NCBI GenBank assembly: GCA_019116265.1
Contig: DXBZ01000043.1
Location: 1 to 39,240, forward strand
DNA from: Candidatus Olsenella stercoravium
GTDB lineage: Bacteria; Actinomycetota; Coriobacteriia; Coriobacteriales; Atopobiaceae
Length of the DNA: 39,240 nucleotides
Reading direction: 5' to 3'
Made by a program: the position numbers and the translations under genes. Numbering within the stretch: the first letter of the stretch is position 1; each line of letters opens with the position of its first letter. Below the pieces are notes generated by a model that worked only from the letters and a program-made list of their open reading frames with translations, was not told where the DNA came from and made no database searches. Below are positions 1 through 8,573 of this stretch, piece after piece.

Positions 1-137
1 AGTCCCGTTTCGGCACCATTGCCGTTGCGGGGGAACGGAGGCGGATCATGGGTGATATGGCTGATGTGGCTGATGTGGCTATACTTATTTGGACAGCCTG
101 ATGAGAGCCTGAGGGCCCTTCGAGGAAGGGAGGCCCC

Positions 138-425
138 ATGCGGGATCAGAAGCACCCCAGGCAGTTCACCGAGGAGTTCAGGAGGCAGATAGTCGCTCTG
201 GTGGACTCCGGCAAGCCCCGCGCCGAGGTGATGCGCGAGTACGACCTCGGCAAGTCGACGCTCGACCGCTGGATCCGCCGCGCGCACGCGTGCGGCTCCA
301 CCGCCGCCGCGGACAACCGGACGCCCGAGCAGAACCGCCTCATCGAGCTGGAGCGGGAGAACGCCCGCCTCAGGATGGAGGTCGATGTCCTAAAACAAGC
401 GGCGCTGATATTCGCACGAAAGTGA
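138..425 (+). CDS. IS3-family transposase OrfA (HTH)
   Basis: MRDQKHPRQFTEEFRRQIVALVDSGKPRAEVMREYDLGKSTLDRWI...; typical IS3 OrfA HTH followed by leucine-zipper-like ELERENARLRMEVDVLKQAALIFARK. Confidence 0.9.
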   Translation: MRDQKHPRQFTEEFRRQIVALVDSGKPRAEVMREYDLGKSTLDRWIRRAHACGSTAAADNRTPEQNRLIELERENARLRMEVDVLKQAALIFARK

Positions 426-1267
426 CGGTGATAGCGGCCAACGCCCGCCGCTACCCGGTATCAGCGCAGCGCAGGATCCTGGGCGTGCCCCGCTCCACGT
501 ACTACCGGATGCTCGCGCACCCGCCGCGCCCGAAGGCGCCTGACCCGATCGAGCCCGACGTGCTCGGCGCCTTCGAGGCGTCGCGCGGCGGGTGCGGTGC
601 CTGGAGGCTGAAGGTCGCCCTCGAGAGGGCCGGCATCACCGCCTCCAGGCGCAGGATATGCCGGATCATGAGGGAGAACGGCCTCTCGAGCGCGTACTCT
701 GGCCGCGCACCGAAAGGCGGCGACCGCCCCGTCCAGCCGCCTTCGGCGGAGAACGTCCTGGCAAGGTCCTTCGACGGCCACGCGCCACACACCCACGTCG
801 CGGCCGACCTCACCTACGTGCGCGCCGGCGGCTCGTGGTGCTACGTGTGCCTGCTCGTTGACCTCTACAACCGCGAGATAGTCGGCTGCTCGTGCGGGCG
901 GCGCAAGGACGCGCGGCTGGTCAAGGCCGCCTTCTCGAACGTGGCGTTCCCGCTCACCGCCATCGAGGTCTTCCACAGCGACAGGGGGTCGGAGTTCTGC
1001 AACGGGGAGGTCGACGCGCTGCCCTCGGCCTTCGGAATCGAGAGGTCGGTCTCGCGCCCCGGCAACCCCTACGACAACGCGGTCGTCGAGTCGACGAACA
1101 GGGTGCTCAAGCGCGAGCTGGTGCGCGGGCGGGCGTTCCCGTCGGAGGATCGGCTGAGGACGGAGCTCTTCGACTGGGTGAACTGGTGCAACAACTGCAG
1201 GCTGCACTTGACGCTCGGCTACATGACGCCGGCAGGGTTCAGGGAGGCGGGCCTGATCCTCTCGTAG
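422..1267 (+). CDS. IS3-family transposase OrfB (rve integrase core)
   Basis: Frame of ORF 290..1267. GTG at 422 overlaps the orfA TGA (GTGA), or expression by -1 frameshift. DDE residues: AADLTYV, FHSDRGSEF, DNAVVESTNRVLK. Confidence 0.88.
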   Translation: MTVIAANARRYPVSAQRRILGVPRSTYYRMLAHPPRPKAPDPIEPDVLGAFEASRGGCGAWRLKVALERAGITASRRRICRIMRENGLSSAYSGRAPKGGDRPVQPPSAENVLARSFDGHAPHTHVAADLTYVRAGGSWCYVCLLVDLYNREIVGCSCGRRKDARLVKAAFSNVAFPLTAIEVFHSDRGSEFCNGEVDALPSAFGIERSVSRPGNPYDNAVVESTNRVLKRELVRGRAFPSEDRLRTELFDWVNWCNNCRLHLTLGYMTPAGFREAGLILS

Positions 1268-1295
1268 CCCTGTCCAAAAAAGTGTTGCCATATCA

Positions 1296-1646
1296 CACGT
1301 CGTTGCCGTGGTCGGAGAGGAGTACGCGTGCCGCCTTCACGTTGCGCACGCCCGCGAGCTGCAGCTTGAAGTCGATGCGGTCGCTCTCGCCCTGGGCCTT
1401 GAGCTCCGCGATCTCGCCGCGCAGCTGCTCGGCCGTCTCGGCGTTCTTCGCCGCCTCGGCAACCTGGGCCTCGAGCGAGGCGATCTTCTCGTCGCGCTCG
1501 GCGATCTGCTTCTCGTAGTCGGGGGCGTTGCCGCCGGTCACTTCCTGCTGGCTCTGCTGCGTCTCCTGCTGCTCTTGGCCCTGCTGTTGCGACGCGTCCT
1601 GCGCACCCTGCGTGGCTTCCTGGCTACCATTAGTCTCACCGTCCAT
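1296..1646 (-). pseudogene. Phage minor structural/scaffold protein GP20-like, C-terminus lost at IS3 copy 1
   Basis: MDGETNGSQEATQGAQDASQQQGQEQQETQQSQQEVTGGNAPDYEKQIAERDEKIASLEAQVAEAAKNAETAEQLRGEIAELKAQGESDRIDFKLQLAGVRNVKAARVLLSD then runs into the IS end. Gln-rich N-terminus, coiled coil and 'KLQLAGVRNVKAARVLL' are typical of phage GP20 scaffolds. Confidence 0.65.
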
Positions 1647-1687
1647 GTTCCTGCCTGCCTTTCGTCTCGTAAGGCGGGCAGAGACGA

Positions 1688-1721
1688 ACAATGCCCGCAC
1701 CTTTACCGGTACGGGCATTGT
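1688..1721 (-). terminator. Hairpin downstream of the DUF262 operon (possible terminator)
   Basis: ACAATGCCCG (1688-1697) pairs perfectly with CGGGCATTGT (1712-1721), 14-nt loop; lies just past the minus-strand operon stop at 1750. T-tract weak. Confidence 0.5.
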
Positions 1722-1749
1722 CTTGGGGTGTCACAAGCTGGGGGTTTTG

Positions 1750-3840
1750 CTATTGCTCCTTGAGCTGTTTTCCGTCCTTTGTGCTCCAGGCCTCCTGGCC
1801 ATTGGTCGGTCTCCCGATGATGACGTCTGCTGCCCTCGTAGGCGACTCGAATTCATGGTCCTTCTGGAAGACGCCGTCCACAATCGTGCCATTGGCGATG
1901 AGCTCTTCACGGTCTTCCGCGCTCCAGGGATGATGGGCTTCAAGCGAAGGCACTATGTGACTTGAGATACGCGACCCGGCCTGTACCGTAAATCCGCCGC
2001 TGCTCAGATAGCCTGATGCGTCAGACTCGTTGCCCGTGCAGAAATACAGGACTGTTTCGCTATTGTCGGGTTCAACAACGACTGGCACATCGGGAATATC
2101 AACATGCCAGACTATCGTGGCGTATCCGAGAAGCAAATCAGCGCGTTCAGAGATCAAAACCTCATTCCACACGTCAGAAGCAAGAGGCTCTACCATTGAC
2201 GGCAACCCGCCAGCACAGAGCGTTAGGCCCTTGGTCCTCTTGGTACCTGCCTTCTTAGACTTCCAGGCGGAATCGCTGATGGAGCCATTGAGCTTTTGGG
2301 GAATCACGGCAAGGTTACCGAGGGTGAGCAGCGTCCTGTCGCGCTGCTCCTCAGCCTCTTTGTTTCCGAGGCGACCCCAATGGTTGCGCCACTTCTTGGG
2401 CATGAGGTGCTCAAGGCTGTAGGGCTTGAACCCGAGCATGGTGGTACTTGACCCCTCCGGCCACATTGCCGTCTCGAGCAGGTAGAGGATGCCTCTGGCC
2501 TGTAACGAGGTAAGGCGGTGCTCCTCGTGGAAACTTGCCTTCAAAGCATCGTCGTCGGGATAGGTGGTCGTGACATCTTCCTTCGCGGCCAGTTTACCGA
2601 CAAGCTTGTCGGGCGTGTCGATGTCCTCCCGGATGAGCCCGTTGAAGAACCTGTTGTAGTTCTTCGTCGTCTCGCGGCAGACGATGCGTCGCATGATGAA
2701 GGATTCGAGGATGCCGAGCATCTTGCTAAATGTCTCTTCGTCGTTTGGCATGCAGCTTCTCAGGTAGAGGATGTACGGGATGAGCGTCGAATTCTGCAAA
2801 CCGAAGATGACGACGTTGATCCTGTCGGTTCCGGGCTCCTTGCCCACGACGCTGTCACAGGCGTCGGGATTGAAGGTCGCCTTGAACCACGTGGCGAACG
2901 GCTTTATGGAATCGAGCACGTACTGCTTGCTCCGATAGTGCCTGATCTCGATGAAGTTGCGATACGACTGGAATAGCTTCTCTACCTTTTCGTATGCCTT
3001 CTTGTCGTCGGCGGTGACCTCTATCTCGCTGTCCTCGACGAGGATCTGGAGCAATGAGTCGAAGAAGATGTCGATAAGGGACCTCTTGAAGCGGCCGGTC
3101 GTTATCTCCTGGTCCCAGTAGGCACGCGTCTCTCCATCGGCCTCGAACACGGCCTCCCAGTTTGCCTTGTAGAGGTCGATATCCTCGCTGCTGAAGAAGT
3201 AGTTCTTGAGCAGTTCGGCGGTGGTGAGGCGCACGCCGAGGGAGTTGATGGTGTCGAAGACCTGCTGCTCGTCCTCGCCGTCGTCCACGGTGATCATGAC
3301 GAAGGCCATGAGCTCGGTCATCTCGCTCAGATCCATCAGCTCGGCGGCCTCCTCGTCGATGCTCTCCTTGAAGTAGTTGTATGCACCGATCACGCCGGTC
3401 TCACCTTCGATGTCCTCGAGCTCGGTGAGGGCAAGTATCCTCTCGAAAGCAGGCCTGTCTTTGTGGTTGTGCCGCATCGACGGAGCGACGAAGTCCTTCT
3501 TCTTGTTCTTGGTGATGAAGAAGTTCTCGAAGGTGTCGATGTCATCGTTGAGGATGGCGATGACACGCATCATCACGAGGAGCGTCGTGAGTCGTTGCTG
3601 ACCGTCAACCACTACGAACTTGCCTGCGAAGCCCTCCTCGTTGGCACCCTTGACCGTCGTGTCTTTGAGGATGACTGAGCCGAGGAAGTACTCCTCATCA
3701 CGCTCGCACATCCCCTTGAGGTCTTCGAGGATGCGCTCCCATTCGGTCTTTCCCCATACGTATGCGCGTTGATAGAAAGGAATCTCCAACAGCTTGTTTC
3801 GCGGGAAGATGTCGCCAATTTGCTTCTTGTATGCCTGCAT
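1750..3840 (-). CDS. GmrSD-like DUF262 / DUF1524 (HNH) protein with C-terminal DUF4357-like domain
   Basis: IPFYQRAYVWG, VVVDGQQRLTTLLVMM (DUF262 DGQQR), EHLMPKKWRNHW ... LGNLAVIPQKLNGSISDSAWKSKK (DUF1524/HNH), C-terminus ...FESPTRAADVIIGRPTNGQEAWSTKDGKQL (DUF4357-like). Confidence 0.9.
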   Translation of the reverse strand: MQAYKKQIGDIFPRNKLLEIPFYQRAYVWGKTEWERILEDLKGMCERDEEYFLGSVILKDTTVKGANEEGFAGKFVVVDGQQRLTTLLVMMRVIAILNDDIDTFENFFITKNKKKDFVAPSMRHNHKDRPAFERILALTELEDIEGETGVIGAYNYFKESIDEEAAELMDLSEMTELMAFVMITVDDGEDEQQVFDTINSLGVRLTTAELLKNYFFSSEDIDLYKANWEAVFEADGETRAYWDQEITTGRFKRSLIDIFFDSLLQILVEDSEIEVTADDKKAYEKVEKLFQSYRNFIEIRHYRSKQYVLDSIKPFATWFKATFNPDACDSVVGKEPGTDRINVVIFGLQNSTLIPYILYLRSCMPNDEETFSKMLGILESFIMRRIVCRETTKNYNRFFNGLIREDIDTPDKLVGKLAAKEDVTTTYPDDDALKASFHEEHRLTSLQARGILYLLETAMWPEGSSTTMLGFKPYSLEHLMPKKWRNHWGRLGNKEAEEQRDRTLLTLGNLAVIPQKLNGSISDSAWKSKKAGTKRTKGLTLCAGGLPSMVEPLASDVWNEVLISERADLLLGYATIVWHVDIPDVPVVVEPDNSETVLYFCTGNESDASGYLSSGGFTVQAGSRISSHIVPSLEAHHPWSAEDREELIANGTIVDGVFQKDHEFESPTRAADVIIGRPTNGQEAWSTKDGKQLKEQ

Positions 3841-3858
3841 GATGCAATCCTAACCTGT

Positions 3859-4188
3859 TTAGAATGACTCTTCACTTAGAGCGTCAACCGATTCAGCAGC
3901 CTGTTCTTCGTCCTCCACGAACCATGAGGCGTCTATCGAATCGCAAGCCTTCTTAAAGATCGCTTTGACGGTGTCGAAGACATGTTTAGCCTGACCTTGG
4001 AGGCTATCTGCAGGTTGTACAAGCTCGTACTCAGGCTTCTCTTTCAACCCCATAAAGAAGAGCTTGTAGAAATCGTTAGTGCTAAACGTCAAGGTGCCCT
4101 TGCCAATTTCGAAGGCGGTTTCCCCATCACCAACAAGCACGAAGCGGTAACTATCTTGTGTGTCTTCGAAACTAACTTGCCTTTTCAT
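3859..4188 (-). CDS. Hypothetical 109-aa protein in the putative defence operon
   Basis: MKRQVSFEDTQDSYRFVLVGDGETAFEIGKGTL...; starts inside the end of the PHP-ATPase gene (17-nt overlap) and ends 18 nt before the DUF262 start; no family recognised. Confidence 0.75.
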   Translation of the reverse strand: MKRQVSFEDTQDSYRFVLVGDGETAFEIGKGTLTFSTNDFYKLFFMGLKEKPEYELVQPADSLQGQAKHVFDTVKAIFKKACDSIDASWFVEDEEQAAESVDALSEESF

Positions 4189-6562
4189 ATCGCTTCATCC
4201 TCCTCTGGATGGTATCAAGTCCGCCCTCGATGTTCTCTGCGACAGTCTCTAGCATGCTGTACTCGTCGCACTCGTATTCGAGGGCGCCACTTCGGATGCA
4301 CAAAGCACCGTCTTTCTTGCCGATGAAGATCACGTTGTCTACGTCGAGGTTTACGATGAACTGGGGGTTGTGCGTTATGAGGATCACCTGGCGCGAGCTG
4401 GCGATGTCACGGAACTCCCTTAGCACCGTCTCTTTGATTGCCTTTTGAGATATCTGATCTTCAGGCTGGTCAACAATATAGATGCCATCGCCAACGCTAC
4501 TGTCTGCCATCAGTGCGAAATACATTTGGGCGTTGTAGCCCTGTGATAGTTCGTTGTAGACGTCGTCGCCCTCGCGAATAATCGACTTCGCAGGTTGCAG
4601 CTTCTCGTCCAGCGCGCTTTCGAATCTGGTTGTGAGCACCGAAAGAGGATCTTCCTCACCATCGGGATAGTTGTTGATTGCATCAATGACGCTCTCGTAA
4701 CTGGACGTGAGGGTATCGAGGCTCTTGTGCTTGCCGATAAGCCCATCGATGAGCGAGGAGAGAAGCTTCGGCGTGATTGCATCAACTCCGAGTTTGCAAA
4801 CGAATTGCAGGTCACCGACAGGATTTGGGTCCACTGTTACGGGCATTGTTTCGAAGTCAAACGAGAAATCCTGCAAGCGGCGCTCGTGCATCACAGCATC
4901 TGCAACCATGCCGCCAATGCGGTCAATGGAATGCTGGTATTCCGCTTGCGACTTATGCGCATCGGTTACGACTTGGTTCTGTGCGGTCTCGAGCTCTGTA
5001 ACAGCCTCTTCAACCTTGTTGGCGACCCTGCCATCAAGGTGAATTCTGCTAACTACTTTTTGGTGTCGCCCGGTGATGCGTACGAGAGCTGCCAGCGCTA
5101 CATCAAAGTCCTTCTTGTCATCATCGGTGAGAACTTCTTCGTGCAGCGTGGCTGCATTAGATAGCTGGATACGAGAGGCTGTGATGTCGTTGATTAGACC
5201 ACTGTGTGGGCTTGAGTCATCCAGCTTTATTCCCTTGTCGAAGGTAACGCTCTCCGGTGCTTCTAATGGACGCTCTGCAGGAATGACGTATTCATAGAGC
5301 GATGCGAGGGCTTCCTGATATTCGCATGATCTCCTTAATGCCTGCAGGTACATATTGAACTGCCCCATGGCATAAAGCTTGTATGGCGCTGGCTCTATGG
5401 GTGCAGGAAAATGCTTGTCGAGTTGCTTTCTTGCTTTGCCAACACTGAGTTTGGCAAAGGTTTCCCTGATGGATTCCTGGCCGTCGAAACAGAGAACGTG
5501 GCCGTCAGGTATTGTTGTCCGAAGCGAGAGCCCCATGGAGGCAAGATACTTTTCCTGGCCTCTTTTAGCCGTTGGCTTCACTCCATCGAAACGATTGAGC
5601 GCATTAAGCAGGGAAGATTTGCCTATCGAATTGTCCCCAATAATTGCATTGATACCAGGCGATAGTGGGATGGTGATGTTTTCGCCACCTAGTGTGAGCT
5701 CAATTCCACCTAGCGCCTTCGTTGAGCCGCTAAAGAAGCTGGGCACAGTCTTAATGCGAGAAATGTCAGTCACCGCCATCGCCAATCCTTTGAAGGTCGG
5801 CAGGCACTTGAGATACGTAGGGGCGTAGTTGCGGTCGGCTTGGTTTGGCTGAGTGTCGTAGTTCGGATAGACGCTCCATACATGGCAGTCAGAACCAGTG
5901 ATGAAGCGAAGCTGCTCTTGTTGATCGTGAGTATAGGCGTAACTTCTGTTGAAGAGCTCGTTCCTTCGGTTCTTGTACTCGTAAGCCTCGAAGTACTCTA
6001 CGAACAGGAACTTGTTGTACAGATCCTCTCCGACACTGTTGGCATCGTTTGTCCTCGTGCGCGCAGAGCCGGGCGAATTCTTTTGATGCGCGATGGCAAC
6101 TATGTCTAGCCCGATATCGCGAATGATGCCCCAATAGGTATCCTCGTTGAAAGCGTTGCCGTCGTCATAATTTGGCTTACCATCCTTAAAGGGTATCGCA
6201 GTGCTTATGCGCTTAACGGCCTCCTCATCTCTGTCATCGAAGATCGTAACGACGTGTATGGGTTTGCTGCCCTCGTTCGTCTTGAAGCTCACTGTGAACT
6301 CTACGCCCGGAAGCACTCTTTGTAGGAACCGAGCATTATCCACCTTGCTGCGCAAAGCACCGTAAATGCTGTAATCGAAGCAATCGTGGTCGGTTATAGC
6401 GACCATATTGACCTCGTACTCTTCAAGCTTCTCGAAGAGAACGCCAATGTTTTCGACCGTTCCATCCTTGACCTTGTGCCCATCCTTATGAGCGGAAGCG
6501 GCAGAGTGGATATGAAAGTCTATCTTGACCGGTCTTTGGACTATTTGACCAGTTGATGCCAT
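4172..6562 (-). CDS. PHP-domain phosphoesterase fused to AAA/SMC-like ATPase (TrlF-like)
   Basis: PHP motifs DFHIHSAAS, AITDHDCFD, PGVEFTVS, IAHQKN, GSDCH. ATPase: Walker A GDNSIGKSSLLNAL, Walker B IYIVDQPEDQIS, LITHNPQF. Confidence 0.88.
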   Translation of the reverse strand: MASTGQIVQRPVKIDFHIHSAASAHKDGHKVKDGTVENIGVLFEKLEEYEVNMVAITDHDCFDYSIYGALRSKVDNARFLQRVLPGVEFTVSFKTNEGSKPIHVVTIFDDRDEEAVKRISTAIPFKDGKPNYDDGNAFNEDTYWGIIRDIGLDIVAIAHQKNSPGSARTRTNDANSVGEDLYNKFLFVEYFEAYEYKNRRNELFNRSYAYTHDQQEQLRFITGSDCHVWSVYPNYDTQPNQADRNYAPTYLKCLPTFKGLAMAVTDISRIKTVPSFFSGSTKALGGIELTLGGENITIPLSPGINAIIGDNSIGKSSLLNALNRFDGVKPTAKRGQEKYLASMGLSLRTTIPDGHVLCFDGQESIRETFAKLSVGKARKQLDKHFPAPIEPAPYKLYAMGQFNMYLQALRRSCEYQEALASLYEYVIPAERPLEAPESVTFDKGIKLDDSSPHSGLINDITASRIQLSNAATLHEEVLTDDDKKDFDVALAALVRITGRHQKVVSRIHLDGRVANKVEEAVTELETAQNQVVTDAHKSQAEYQHSIDRIGGMVADAVMHERRLQDFSFDFETMPVTVDPNPVGDLQFVCKLGVDAITPKLLSSLIDGLIGKHKSLDTLTSSYESVIDAINNYPDGEEDPLSVLTTRFESALDEKLQPAKSIIREGDDVYNELSQGYNAQMYFALMADSSVGDGIYIVDQPEDQISQKAIKETVLREFRDIASSRQVILITHNPQFIVNLDVDNVIFIGKKDGALCIRSGALEYECDEYSMLETVAENIEGGLDTIQRRMKRYEKAS

Positions 6563-6576
6563 AATCGCCTACCAAA

Positions 6577-8025
6577 TTATCTCGTACTGCGTCCCAGGCG
6601 TCTTGCCTGTAGCGTCTGCCATATTCGCCAGCATCCTTCGCACACCTCTTCTTCAAACCCCATACGATCGATGAGCACGGCCCTGTCTACGTAGTCGAGA
6701 GCGGTCTCTATGTTCTTTCCTGAACGTATTACATCGTCCACTCTCTCTATCACATCAGATTTCAAGGTGTCATCAATGGCGAGCTGTGCGGGATCCAGCA
6801 CTCTGATGTTGCCGACCTCCTTGGGCAATATCTCAAGCACTCCACCTCCATAGCTCCTGCCACAAAGCTCGGTGAATGCAAATGCGATGCTGTTATAATA
6901 TGCGATGATTGCCAATTCTGGGTCGACGCCGCCTTCGAATTTCATTCTGTGCATCGTGTCCGTCGAAATAGCGTTGCATCGGTTGAGCACAAACTTCGGA
7001 TAGAGGTTGTTCCTTCTAAGGAAGAAGGCGTCGGGTATCCAAATAGAAGGGACGGCATACCAATTATCGCGAATAGAGCACTTGTAGCCCTTGCCCTCCC
7101 CGCGCTCTTCGCCCTCATCGATATAGGCCTGCTGCGCCTTTGTCATCTTTTCGTATTGGCCGTCTTCGAGTACGAGCAACCTGGCTCTTTTGCCTTGGCT
7201 TCGGTTTCGTTCCCAGTCGTCGTTTGTGAAGAATACGCCTGACGCATGAGAACTTCTGCCGATGAGAGGAAGTGTGAAATCGTCTAACTCATACGTCGCT
7301 GATGTCTCATCGGTCAAAGAGAAGAATGAATTGTTGCCAGTTGTCACACCGACGTTGATTAGGGCAATGTCAGAAAACGGCACAAGCCGGTCATCCTTGT
7401 AGAGATTATTAAGTACCCTCGCGTCGCATGCATTTATGAAGTATCTCGTCCATTTCTCATCGAAAGATACGAAAGGTTGAAATTCGATTTCATCGAAGGA
7501 ACACCCCACAAGGTCTTCCACACTATCTGTCTCAATAACGCGGATGGAGCTTTGGCCAGCCCCCTTCTTGCCGATGAAAACGACGATTTCCTGTTCGATA
7601 TCGCTAAACACGAGCTTCGAGAATGCAAGTAGGGTGATGTTACTGTAGTGGCGTGCCAGGAACCTCCGCAGGTCTTCTGCATAGACGACTTGAAGAATCT
7701 CGGCTGGGATTACGAATGAGAGCGTCCCTCCCTCAGCAAGAAGGTCGGTGCATGCAACCATGAAGCCAACCCATGCGTTCACAAGCTTATTCGCTCTCAT
7801 TCCCTGCCGGTTCAGTATGTCCGCGAGCAGCGTGCGTTGCTCGGGCTCAAGGTATTGATAGCGAATGTAGGGCGGATTGCCGACGATGAGGTCATAACTA
7901 CCAGGCTTTGCCTCCTCGTAGAACTCAAAGAAGTCACGATGGTGGTAGTTCACGGTTGCTTTGCCGCATTGAATTCTCTGAGCGTTAAGCAAGGCTTCTT
8001 CATCTATCTCGATCGCATCCACCAA
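6577..8025 (-). pseudogene. N6-adenine DNA methyltransferase (Eco57I/TaqI-like), 5'-truncated
   Basis: DLIVGNPPYIRYQYL (motif IV NPPY), FVIPAEIL, C-terminal ELCGRSYGGGVLEILPKEVGNIRVL. The reading starts at VDAIEIDEEAL, so SAM motif I is missing; IS3 remnant abuts at 8026. Confidence 0.8.
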
Positions 8026-8230
8026 TGAATCTACCCCGATTCCGTTTACACCCCTACGCCGCCTTCAGGCGGCGATCGTCCTCGGGCCGGTTGGCCCGCT
8101 CGAACTCCTCGGGGCTGAGGTATCCCAGCGCCGAGTGGGTCCTTGCCCTGTTGTAGAAGCACTCGATGTAGTCGAATATCTCCAATGCCGCCTGATCCCG
8201 CGTCTCGAACGTGCGGGCGTGCACGCACCC
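8026..8230 (-). mobile_element. Remnant (3' end) of another IS3-family element, cut by IS3 copy 2
   Basis: Minus-strand frame ...RTFETRDQAALEIFDYIECFYNRARTHSALGYLSPEEFERANRPEDDRRLKAA* (stop at 8054), the C-terminus of an IS3 OrfB. Probable terminal repeat TGAATCTACCCCGATTCCGTTTACACC begins at 8026. Confidence 0.75.
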
Positions 8231-8285
8231 TGGATTGGCTACACTAGGTTGGACAGTTTCACGAGGGCCTACGGAAGGAGGCTCG

Positions 8286-8573
8286 ATGGCCGATCCAAAG
8301 CACCCGAGGCATTTCACCGACGATTTCAAGAGGCAGGTTGCGTCGCTCTACAACGCAGGGAAGCCGCCAAGCGAAATCATGCGCGAGTACGATCTCGGGA
8401 GCACGACGCTGCGAAGGTGGATCGACTCCATCAACGCCACCGGCTCGCCGCGCGCCGCCGACGACAGGACCCCCGAGCAGAACAGGATCATCGAGCTGGA
8501 GCGCGAGAACAAGAGGCTCCGCATGGAGGTCGACGTCCTAAAACAAGCGGCGCTGATATTCGCACGAAAGTGA
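8286..8573 (+). CDS. IS3-family transposase OrfA (HTH), copy 2
   Basis: MADPKHPRHFTDDFKRQVASLYNAGKPPSEIMREYDLGSTTLRRWI...VDVLKQAALIFARK; homologous to the protein at 138-425. Confidence 0.88.
   Translation: MADPKHPRHFTDDFKRQVASLYNAGKPPSEIMREYDLGSTTLRRWIDSINATGSPRAADDRTPEQNRIIELERENKRLRMEVDVLKQAALIFARK

Larger units (their letters stand above)
71..1295 (+). mobile_element. IS3-family insertion sequence, copy 1 (orfA + orfB, DDE residues present)
   Basis: OrfA HTH protein (138-425) and OrfB integrase-core protein (422-1267). Terminal inverted repeats TGATGTGGCTATACTTATTTGGACAG (left) and, reverse complement of right end, TGATATGGCAACACTTTTTTGGACAG; termini TG...CA. Confidence 0.88.
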
